DNA from: DASVLX01 sp035552275
GTDB taxonomy: Bacteria; Actinomycetota; Actinomycetes; Mycobacteriales; Pseudonocardiaceae
Assembly (NCBI GenBank): GCA_035552275.1
Contig: DASZLR010000117.1
Span: 1-21,724, forward strand
Reading direction: 5' to 3'
DNA length: 21,724 bases
The translations under genes were made by a program, and so were the position numbers. This document shows, piece by piece, positions 14,585 to 20,624 of the stretch. Every line of letters begins with the position of its first letter. The stretch's first letter is position 1. Below the pieces are notes generated by a model, which saw only the letters and a program-made list of their open reading frames with translations, was not told the DNA's origin and ran no database searches.

Positions 14585-15109
14585 ATGGTGCCGATCTACG
14601 CGCTGGGTGACCTGACCCCGAAGATCGACCCGGACGCGTACGTCCATCCTGATGCGACGATCATCGGCGATGTGCGGATCGGCGCGCACGCTTCGGTGTG
14701 GCCGCAGGCGGTGTTGCGCGGCGACTACGGCCGGATCGAGATCGGCGAGCGGACGAGCGTGCAGGACGGGACCGTCATCCACTGCACCGAGTACACCCCG
14801 GCGATCGTCGGCCGGGACTGCGTGATCGGCCACAACGTGCACATCGAGGGCGCGACCGTCGCCGATCACTGCCTGATCGCGTCGGGCTCGGTGGTGCTCA
14901 ACGGCGCCGTGGTCGAGCAGGGCGCGATCGTCGGAGCCGGCGCGGTGGTGTCGTTCAACGGGCATGTGCCGGCGCACTCGATGGCGCTGGGCGTGCCGGC
15001 CAAGGTGCGCGAGGGTTACGTCGTGCCGGATAGCGCGTGGCAGGAGATCGTGGAGAAATACGTCCAGAACGCCGCCATCTTCCGCCGCGATCTTCGCCGA
15101 CTCGACTAA
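14585..15109 (+). CDS. Gamma-carbonic anhydrase family protein (left-handed beta helix)
   Basis: A 174-residue hexapeptide-repeat protein: YVHPDATIIGDVRIGAHASVWP, QAVLRGDYGRIEIG, TSVQDGTVIHC, CVIGHNVHIEGATV and MALGVPAKVREG. The fold is the trimeric left-handed beta helix of the YrdA/PaaY/gamma-CA group. Zinc-ligand candidates are His66 and His83; the usual third His position, just before the Gly of the HG pair, is Glu88, with His86 two residues earlier. GGAGG at 14578-14582 is only 2 bases from ATG 14585 but 5 from GTG 14588, so translation may begin one codon later (MPIYALGD). It follows thiL closely. Whether it hydrates CO2 or is an acyl- or CoA-related hydrolase cannot be told. Confidence 0.9.
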   Translation: MVPIYALGDLTPKIDPDAYVHPDATIIGDVRIGAHASVWPQAVLRGDYGRIEIGERTSVQDGTVIHCTEYTPAIVGRDCVIGHNVHIEGATVADHCLIASGSVVLNGAVVEQGAIVGAGAVVSFNGHVPAHSMALGVPAKVREGYVVPDSAWQEIVEKYVQNAAIFRRDLRRLD

Positions 15110-15128
15110 CCAGGACTGGCGTCGCCGC

Positions 15129-15134
15129 TAGAGT
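15129..15134 (+). promoter_or_regulatory. -10 element TAGAGT of a leaderless transcript
   Basis: TAGAGT lies exactly 8 bases before GTG 15143, which has no ribosome binding site. The same hexamer at the same distance precedes ung (17808-17813). This is the layout of leaderless actinobacterial mRNAs that begin at the start codon. No clear -35 box is seen. Confidence 0.55.
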
Positions 15135-15142
15135 GTTGGCCC

Positions 15143-15835
15143 GTGGCCCAGCACCCCGGCACCACCAAGCGGACGATAGCCGCGCAGCCCAGCGCGCCCG
15201 CCGCCAGCCGCATCAAGCGGGCTCGCTTCTGGCGCGACGCGCTCATCATGCTCATCGGTATCCCCTGCGCCATCATTGGCCAGTCCGTTCCCCATCCAGC
15301 GTTGCGCGCGACACGCGCGAATCCAGGACTACCACTCCTGACGGAACTAGGAATCTGGCTGGCCATCGGATTCTTCATACTGACGCTGGTACACCTGGCT
15401 AGGCCCTACCAGCCTCGGCAACTCAGAAACCGGTGGTTTCTCTCGCTGGCTGGCTTACTGTTGGCGGCATACTGCCTGCTGGGCGCTGGGCTGGCTACCG
15501 GAATTGTGGGCGCGAAAGCCACCGGCACGGCGGACAATTGCGCACCACTGGATGACGCCACCTACATGCCGGGTTGGCAGGAATGCGACGTGACGGTCCA
15601 CTGGTCCGTCGGATCGACCGAGGTCGTCCCCAACGTTCAGCTACAGCTTGATTCCGCAACCGCCACTATGGTCAAGCCGTCCTTCTCCGCGTGGCCGTTC
15701 AGTGGCAATATTCATCGCTACAACGGACCCGACGCCCTCGCGATTCTCATCGTGGGCGCGCTGCTGGGTGGCCAGGCGATCTTCAGCCTCGGCGTCCTGA
15801 TCTTCTCCCGACCACAAAGGAGCGCCACCGGATGA
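15143..15835 (+). CDS. Hypothetical four-helix membrane protein
   Basis: A 230-residue protein I do not recognise. After a basic N-terminus it has predicted membrane helices at about 31-49, 67-86, 97-121 and 197-222. A loop of about 75 residues (122-196) contains two cysteines (133 and 148) and WQECDVTVHWSVGSTEVV, a beta-rich stretch that is probably extracytoplasmic. The GTG at 15143 has no ribosome site but has a well-placed -10 for leaderless translation. Its stop overlaps the start of the next gene (ATGA), so the pair is translationally coupled. The two form the plus-strand half of an islet that faces the type VII substrate pair. They could act on those proteins, but no sequence evidence shows this. 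Confidence 0.72.
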   Translation: MAQHPGTTKRTIAAQPSAPAASRIKRARFWRDALIMLIGIPCAIIGQSVPHPALRATRANPGLPLLTELGIWLAIGFFILTLVHLARPYQPRQLRNRWFLSLAGLLLAAYCLLGAGLATGIVGAKATGTADNCAPLDDATYMPGWQECDVTVHWSVGSTEVVPNVQLQLDSATATMVKPSFSAWPFSGNIHRYNGPDALAILIVGALLGGQAIFSLGVLIFSRPQRSATG

Positions 15836-16287
15836 CATCGAACCCGACGCAACCGACCCGGCGGACCTGGCGCCGCGGCCGAGTATTTCCACTTTTCGCT
15901 GCCGACGCTTTGATTTTTGTCACCAAATATTTTATGCCATCTAGTAATCTTTGGGAATCACTTAGGATTTCGCCTGGAATTTTTATCTTCTTCGGCATTC
16001 CCGCCGTTATCCTCCTGACCGCCTCGCTGCGGCGCAAGGCGGTTCTCACGGAGGACACGCTGATTTTTTACAGTATCTTTCGCACTTATCGTCTACCACT
16101 TCGCCATATCATCCGAGTCAATCGGACTTCAACCGGTAAACAGACGGTTACTTTCCCGCGAGTAGCGATCACGATGTCGGACGATCGAGTGGTAGTGACG
16201 GCAGCTCTTGGCTGGAACGATCAGACCATACAAACCATCAAAGATGCGGTCCGCGCCGCCGGTGGACAGATACGCGAGTTCCTGTGA
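15832..16287 (+). CDS. Hypothetical membrane protein with PH-like domain
   Basis: A 151-residue protein. After a basic start (RRTWRRGR), hydrophobic segments lie at about 19-34 and 47-66, then RRKAVLTEDTLIFYSIFRTYRLPLRHIIRV and a region of alternating strands ending in helix TIQTIKDAVRAAGG (132-145). This arrangement, two helices then a small beta-barrel with a C-terminal helix, resembles bacterial PH-domain membrane proteins, but the match is by pattern only. AAGGAG at 15817-15822 precedes ATG 15832, which overlaps the upstream stop. The first half is strikingly AT-rich for this chromosome (around 15900-16090, with codons such as TTT, ATT and AAA), a sign of foreign origin. The stop codon lies inside the terminator stem. 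Confidence 0.72.
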   Translation: MTSNPTQPTRRTWRRGRVFPLFAADALIFVTKYFMPSSNLWESLRISPGIFIFFGIPAVILLTASLRRKAVLTEDTLIFYSIFRTYRLPLRHIIRVNRTSTGKQTVTFPRVAITMSDDRVVVTAALGWNDQTIQTIKDAVRAAGGQIREFL

Positions 16288-16323
16288 AGCGAGTGGGCCC
16301 CCATAGGTCCACTCGCTTCACAG
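16282..16323. terminator. Strong bidirectional terminator hairpin
   Basis: TGAAGCGAGTGG (16285-16296) pairs perfectly with CCACTCGCTTCA (16309-16320). Three more pairs below (16282-16284 with 16321-16323) and a G-T pair above give about 16 pairs around a loop of about 10 bases. It lies between convergent genes ending at 16287 and 16330 and includes the stop codon of the upstream gene. There is no U-tract. Confidence 0.8.
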
Positions 16324-16329
16324 CGGTCG

Positions 16330-17352
16330 CTAGCCCTGCAACTCGTCGTTGATCTGGCTGTCGCTCTGGTCGGCAGGTCCGAACTTTCCATCCGCCGCCA
16401 TACCGTTTCCCTTGATCGTGCCTTCCAGAATTGGGTTAACGACCGCTTCCTCTAGCTTGTTCATGGGCTCGCCAGATTCATGCTCGGTCATGTACTGGCT
16501 GAAGCTCTTGCCCGATCCAGACCTCAATGCGTCCTGCCAGTTGTCGGCCAGCTTCTTGCTGCCGTCTTCAGCAGCCGTTTTGACACTGCCCTCGATCTTC
16601 TTCAGAGTGGCCATGATCTTCTGGAAAATCTGTTCGATCTTTTGGACCATCGTGGTCGCTTCCTCGACCTTCGAGGCCGCATTCGCGCTTTCACCAGCGA
16701 CCTCGGCTGCCGTCGCCCCGGCCGCTGCCGCCTCCGAACCGCCAAGGGTGAAGGGGGCGGCGGCCTGCGCAGCGACCCAGGTAACGATGATCCACTCGAT
16801 GCAGTCCGAGATGATCCCCATCACGATGTTGTAGGCAGCTTCCATCAGGATGCCCGATGCCTCAAGCAGACTCGCGACATCATCCGCGTTGCTGGCGGTA
16901 CCTTCGACGCCTTTCACGAAGGTGTCGATCTTCTGCGTTGCCGCCTCTTTGGCGTCACCGGACCAGTTCTGGAAACCCGACTTCGTGATACCGTCGAGAT
17001 CCTTGGCCAGATTCTCGATATCTTTGCTGATCTCTTCAAACTTTTCTTTACCGATGTCGAGGGCGCCCGAATCTCCGGTGACCTTCTGGAGCTCATCACG
17101 CAGTGGCGTGATCACGTCCATCAGGAATCCGAGTCCCGCGCTAATCAGGGCGTTCAACGGGTCGCTGATGACGTCCTTAGCTCCGAGCGCGAAATTGCCG
17201 ACGTCGGCGCTCACGGCACCGATGTCGCCCTTGTTGGCGTCCGTGAAGATTTGGGCGCCAGTGCCAGCCAGGGGCGCGTCCTGCGCGCCTTGGGAAAGAC
17301 TCTGCCCGAAATTGGTCCGCTGACTGTAGTCCTGGTAACCGCCGTCGGCCAT
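16330..17352 (-). CDS. Long WXG-type putative type VII secretion substrate
   Basis: A 340-residue, mostly helical Ala/Lys/Glu-rich protein. The N-terminal part (1-95) is followed by an amphipathic helix, a WSG turn (130-132, QNWSGDAKEAATQKIDTFVKG) and a second long helix, the helix-WxG-helix hairpin of WXG100-like proteins. A hydrophobic stretch (about 167-203, containing IVMGIISDCIEWIIVTWVAA) could be membrane-active. A coiled-coil-like helix (225-270) and a polar tail follow. GGGAG lies 6 bases before ATG 17352, and the upstream EspC-like gene stops 1 base before it (TGACATG), so the two are one operon. No ESX ATPase or channel genes are nearby. No enzyme domain is visible, so effector function is only a possibility. 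Confidence 0.75.
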   Translation of the reverse strand: MADGGYQDYSQRTNFGQSLSQGAQDAPLAGTGAQIFTDANKGDIGAVSADVGNFALGAKDVISDPLNALISAGLGFLMDVITPLRDELQKVTGDSGALDIGKEKFEEISKDIENLAKDLDGITKSGFQNWSGDAKEAATQKIDTFVKGVEGTASNADDVASLLEASGILMEAAYNIVMGIISDCIEWIIVTWVAAQAAAPFTLGGSEAAAAGATAAEVAGESANAASKVEEATTMVQKIEQIFQKIMATLKKIEGSVKTAAEDGSKKLADNWQDALRSGSGKSFSQYMTEHESGEPMNKLEEAVVNPILEGTIKGNGMAADGKFGPADQSDSQINDELQG

Positions 17353-17353
17353 G

Positions 17354-17722
17354 TCATGCTCCCTTCGGGGCCGGGCCCATGGTCGGCGGCTGAGGTGCGC
17401 CGCCCATCTCGTTCTCGATTTCCTTGAACTTCTCCTGGACCGCTTCTTCGTTCTGCTTGTACTGGTCGGCAGTGGTCTTGATGTCATCGGCCAAATGCTG
17501 CACGCCCTGGACCATCTTGTTCACGTGTTCCGAAAAAGTGCTGTACATCTCGGTATATTTGCCATACACAGTCATGTTGCCCAGCAGGCCCCAGGCCTTG
17601 CTGGGCACCAGGCCGTTGGCGGCGTCGACCTTCGACCGGATCGACTCGGCCTCCTGGGCCTTGTCGGCTGTCTTGGCACCGGTGTCGGTGATCTCCTGGT
17701 GGTTGGCCTGGTATCCGGCCAT
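17354..17722 (-). CDS. EspC-like small type VII secretion-associated protein
   Basis: A 122-residue helical protein: MAGYQANHQEITDTGAKTAD, a long amphipathic helix, a WGLLG turn (44-48), then VYGKYTEMYSTFSEHVNKMVQGVQHLADDIKTTADQYKQNEE and a Pro-rich tail (PQPPTMGPAPKGA). The spacing of helices and the C-terminal TADQYKQNEE, which contains a YxxxE-like secretion signal, match the EspC/DUF2580 family of ESX-associated proteins. Partners of this kind are usually co-secreted with the longer WXG-type protein encoded just downstream. GGAGG lies 7 bases before ATG 17722. The gene is divergent from ung. Confidence 0.82.
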   Translation of the reverse strand: MAGYQANHQEITDTGAKTADKAQEAESIRSKVDAANGLVPSKAWGLLGNMTVYGKYTEMYSTFSEHVNKMVQGVQHLADDIKTTADQYKQNEEAVQEKFKEIENEMGGAPQPPTMGPAPKGA

Positions 17723-17807
17723 CGTGGTTCCTCCCCCGCGTCGGGCGTCCGTCTCAGCAATCTTGTAGCACTCCGACGGCGCGGATCAACGTTCGGTTCC
17801 CACGTAC

Positions 17808-17813
17808 TAGAGT
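17808..17813 (+). promoter_or_regulatory. -10 element TAGAGT of leaderless ung transcript
   Basis: TAGAGT is followed after exactly 8 bases by GTG 17822, with no ribosome binding site between. It duplicates the arrangement at 15129-15134, which supports transcription starting at or next to the start codon. The -35 region (about 17785-17791) is not convincing. Confidence 0.55.
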
Positions 17814-17821
17814 CACCGACC

Positions 17822-18499
17822 GTGGCCGCACGTCCGCTGAGTGAGATCATGGAACCGGGCTGGGCGCAGGCGCTCGCCCCGGTCGCCGACCAGGTAGCCG
17901 CGATGGGCGAGTTCCTCCGCGCCGAGATCGCCGCCGGACGCCGGTATCTGCCGGCCGGGGAACATGTGCTACGCGCGTTCCAGCAGCCTTTTCATCAAAC
18001 TCGGGTCCTGATTGTCGGCCAGGACCCGTACCCGACGCCGGGGCACCCGGTCGGGCTGAGTTTCTCGGTCGCGCCGGACGTGCGCCCGCTGCCCAAAAGC
18101 CTGATCAACATTTTCCGGGAATATCACGACGATCTCGGCTATCCCCTGCCAGCCAACGGCGATCTGACGCCTTGGGCGGAGCGCGGCGTGCTGCTGCTCA
18201 ACCGGGCGCTGACGGTGATGCCGGGCAAGTCGAACTCGCATCAGGGCAAAGGCTGGGAGGCGATCACCGAACAGGCGATCCGTGCGCTGGCCGCCCGCGA
18301 CGAACCGGCGGTGGCGATCCTCTGGGGACGAAACGCGCGCAATCTACGCCCGATACTGGGAAAAGTGCCGTGCGTCGAATCGTCGCATCCGAGCCCGATG
18401 TCGGCGGATTACGGCTTCTTCGGTTCCCGCCCGTTCTCCCGCGCGAACAAACTGCTGGAGCAGCAGGGCGCCGAGCCGATCGACTGGAAGCTGCCCTGA
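17822..18499 (+). CDS. ung: Uracil-DNA glycosylase, family 1
   Basis: It removes uracil from DNA as the first step of base excision repair. The 225-residue protein has the water-activating motif VLIVGQDPYPTPGHPVGLSFSV (Asp and Tyr present; the usual His after Tyr is Pro, a substitution I recall as normal in actinobacterial enzymes), SLINIFREYHDDLG, LLLNRALTV, and the DNA-intercalation loop SSHPSPMSADYGFFGSRPFS with its catalytic His. GTG 17822 is taken as the start because of the leaderless -10. The frame is open back to 17351, but that region is antisense to the EspC-like gene. The stop codon lies within the following hairpin. Confidence 0.96.
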   Translation: MAARPLSEIMEPGWAQALAPVADQVAAMGEFLRAEIAAGRRYLPAGEHVLRAFQQPFHQTRVLIVGQDPYPTPGHPVGLSFSVAPDVRPLPKSLINIFREYHDDLGYPLPANGDLTPWAERGVLLLNRALTVMPGKSNSHQGKGWEAITEQAIRALAARDEPAVAILWGRNARNLRPILGKVPCVESSHPSPMSADYGFFGSRPFSRANKLLEQQGAEPIDWKLP

Positions 18500-18522
18500 T
18501 CCACGGCAGGCGATCAGGGCAG
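18491..18522. terminator. Terminator hairpin between ung and rpmB
   Basis: CTGCCCTGATC (18491-18501) and GATCAGGGCAG (18512-18522) form a perfect 11-bp stem with a 10-base loop. It includes the ung stop codon and lies between convergent genes (rpmB ends at 18546), so it can serve both strands. A further GATCAGG at 18528-18534 repeats part of the right arm. Confidence 0.7.
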
Positions 18523-18545
18523 CAGGCGATCAGGTAGCGGCGAGA

Positions 18546-18737
18546 TCAGCCGCGGGTGACCTTGCCGGCCTTGATGCACGAGGTGCACACGTTCAGCCGC
18601 TTGCGCTGGCCAGGACTAACCTGCGCGCGCACGGTCTGGATGTTCGGGTTCCACCGGCGGTGGGTACGCCGGTGCGAGTGCGAGACCGACATGCCGAAGC
18701 CCGGACCCTTGCCACAGACGTCGCAGACAGCAGCCAC
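18546..18737 (-). CDS. rpmB: 50S ribosomal protein L28, zinc-binding form
   Basis: A 63-residue large-subunit ribosomal protein: AAVCDVCGKGPGFGMSVSHSHRRTHRRWNPN, then RKRLNVCTSCIKAGKV. Two CxxC pairs (5/8 and 51/54) make this the zinc-containing C+ form; actinobacteria commonly also carry a C-minus paralogue used under zinc limitation. GTG 18737 is preceded by AAGGAG at 8 bases. The upstream open frame to 19607 is antisense to the DAK2 gene and not coding. It is divergent from the DAK2 gene and convergent with ung. Confidence 0.96.
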   Translation of the reverse strand: MAAVCDVCGKGPGFGMSVSHSHRRTHRRWNPNIQTVRAQVSPGQRKRLNVCTSCIKAGKVTRG

Positions 18738-18905
18738 GTCAAACACTCCTTCACGTCTTTGCCTGGGTGTGCGCCCAACCGGGGGGTTGCAGACACGCCG
18801 GAACACAGCAGCGGCCCGGTCGGGCCGGGCAACGTCCATCAGACTACCGGCACGCCCTCCCGCCCGATGCAATAGGGCTAGCCTGGCGAGCCCAAGGAGG
18901 TGATC

Positions 18906-20594
18906 GTGGCCACCTCGGACGCTACCCGACAAGCTGCCCAGGCCCCCGACACTGCGCTCGACCGGACCGCGCTGGACCGGCTGGACGCCGCCGCCGTCCG
19001 CCGGTGGATCGCCGCCTGCGTGCGCACGCTGGACGAGCACCGGGCGGCCATCGACGGCATCAACGTCTTCCCGGTCGCCGACCGGGACACCGGGTCGAAC
19101 CTGCTGCGCACGGTCCGTGCCGCGGCCGAGGCGGTGGCCCGGACGACCGCCGACGACCCGGTGCAGGTGTGGTCCGCGCTCGCCGGCGGCGCGCTCGCCG
19201 GGGCACGCGGCAACTCCGGCGTGATCTTGTCGCAGGTGCTGCGCGGGCTGGCCGAGGTGCTGGCTGACGCGCCCACCGATCTGGCCGCGGCCCTGCTCCG
19301 CGCCGATGAACTCGCCACCCGGGCAGTCAGCGATCCGGCGCCCGGCACCGTGCTGTCCGTGCTGCACGCCGCCGCCACCGCCGCCAACAAGCCCAACGGC
19401 ATCAGCGCCGGAACCCTGGCCGCCATCACCCGGGCCGCCGCCGACGTCGCCGCCGAGGCCCTCGCCGAGACGCCGAGCCAGCTCGACGTGCTGGCCAGAG
19501 CCGGTGTGGTCGACGCCGGCGCGCAGGGCCTGGTGCTGGTGCTGCGCGAACTGGCCACCATTGTGGACGGTGTGGCCAGCGCCGCTCCCCCGGCGATCGC
19601 CGCCCACCGCGTCGCCCGGGACGCCGACGCGCTGTTCACCGAACGGGAGGCCGGCTCACCCGAGTTCGGCTACGAGGTCATGTACTCCTTGGACGCCACC
19701 GACGAGCACGCGGCCGAATCGCTGCGCCGCGAGCTACGCCGGCTCGGCGACTGCGTGTCCGTGGTCGGCGACGGCGGCGGGCGGTGGACCGTCCACGTGC
19801 ACTGCAACGACGTCGGCGCGGCCATCGAGGCCGGCATCGAGATCGGCCGGCCGCGCGGCATCGCGGTGGTCCGCTTCGATGACCAGGCCGCCGTCGCTTC
19901 CACCCGGTTCGCCCGGGAACACGCGGTGGTCGCGCTCGCTCGCGGCGCCGCCACCATCGAGTTGTTCCGGGCCGAGGGCGCGGCTGTCCTGCCGTTGTCC
20001 GAGGACGGTTTCCCGGACCCGGCCGAGTTGGTCGCGGTGATCGCGGGCACCCAGGCGTCGCACGTCGTGGTGCTGCCCAACGAGCCTGGTCTGGAGACGC
20101 GGATCGAGGACGCGGTGGCGCAGGCCGCGCGGGCCGGCCAGGACGTGCTGGTGGTGCCGACCGCCTCACCCGTTCAGGGCCTGGCCGCGCTGGCCGTGCA
20201 CGACGCCGGCCGACGCGCCGGCGAGGACGTGGTGGCGATGGCGGAGGCGGCCGCCGCGACCCGGCGCGGCGAGCTGACCATCGCCCGCGAGGAGGCCCTG
20301 ACCTGGGTCGGCCAGTGCCATCCGGATGACGTGCTGGGCCTGCTGGACGGCGAGGTGGTGCTGGTCGAACCCGGTCCGGCCGGCGACGAGACGATCGCGG
20401 CCGCGGCCGCGCACCTGCTGGACCGGATGCTGGTCGGCGGCGGCGAGCTGGTGACCGCGCTGATCGGCGCCGGCGCGCCCGACGGCCTGGCCGATGCGCT
20501 GGACGAGCATGTCCGGGCGCAGCACTGGGAAGTCGAGCTGAGCAGCTTCACCGGCGACCAGGTCGGGTCGGTCCTGCTGCTGGGCGTGGAGTGA
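18906..20594 (+). CDS. DAK2 domain protein, FakA-like kinase
   Basis: A 562-residue cytoplasmic protein with an N-terminal DhaL/DAK2 nucleotide-binding domain (about 25-215), a linker, and a C-terminal half resembling FakA and DegV-linked proteins. The metal-binding motif is NVFPVADRDTGSN (53-65): both Asp residues of the usual PVPDGDTG are kept, while Pro-Asp-Gly is Ala-Asp-Arg. ARGNSGVIL (100-108) and VDAGAQGLVLVL follow. FakA phosphorylates FakB-bound fatty acids; dihydroxyacetone kinase is less likely because the DhaK part is absent. AAGGAGG (18894-18900) is 5 bases before GTG 18906, which I prefer over the GTG at 18900 inside the ribosome site. It is followed by recG, as I recall for other actinobacteria. 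Confidence 0.9.
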   Translation: MATSDATRQAAQAPDTALDRTALDRLDAAAVRRWIAACVRTLDEHRAAIDGINVFPVADRDTGSNLLRTVRAAAEAVARTTADDPVQVWSALAGGALAGARGNSGVILSQVLRGLAEVLADAPTDLAAALLRADELATRAVSDPAPGTVLSVLHAAATAANKPNGISAGTLAAITRAAADVAAEALAETPSQLDVLARAGVVDAGAQGLVLVLRELATIVDGVASAAPPAIAAHRVARDADALFTEREAGSPEFGYEVMYSLDATDEHAAESLRRELRRLGDCVSVVGDGGGRWTVHVHCNDVGAAIEAGIEIGRPRGIAVVRFDDQAAVASTRFAREHAVVALARGAATIELFRAEGAAVLPLSEDGFPDPAELVAVIAGTQASHVVVLPNEPGLETRIEDAVAQAARAGQDVLVVPTASPVQGLAALAVHDAGRRAGEDVVAMAEAAAATRRGELTIAREEALTWVGQCHPDDVLGLLDGEVVLVEPGPAGDETIAAAAAHLLDRMLVGGGELVTALIGAGAPDGLADALDEHVRAQHWEVELSSFTGDQVGSVLLLGVE

Positions 20595-20611
20595 TGGGCA
20601 GGTCTGGCGGG

Positions 20612-20617
20612 TAAGTT
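20612..20617 (+). promoter_or_regulatory. Possible -10 TAAGTT for leaderless recG
   Basis: TAAGTT lies 7 bases before GTG 20625, in the 30-base gap after the DAK2 gene. No ribosome site is present before this GTG, so a leaderless start from an intergenic promoter is plausible alongside read-through. Confidence 0.4.
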
Positions 20618-20624
20618 TTCCGAC

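Noticed and set aside
15143..17722. The islet as a complete ESX secretion locus
   Set aside because: No EccC-type ATPase, EccB/D/E or mycosin-like sequence is present; only substrate-like genes are seen.
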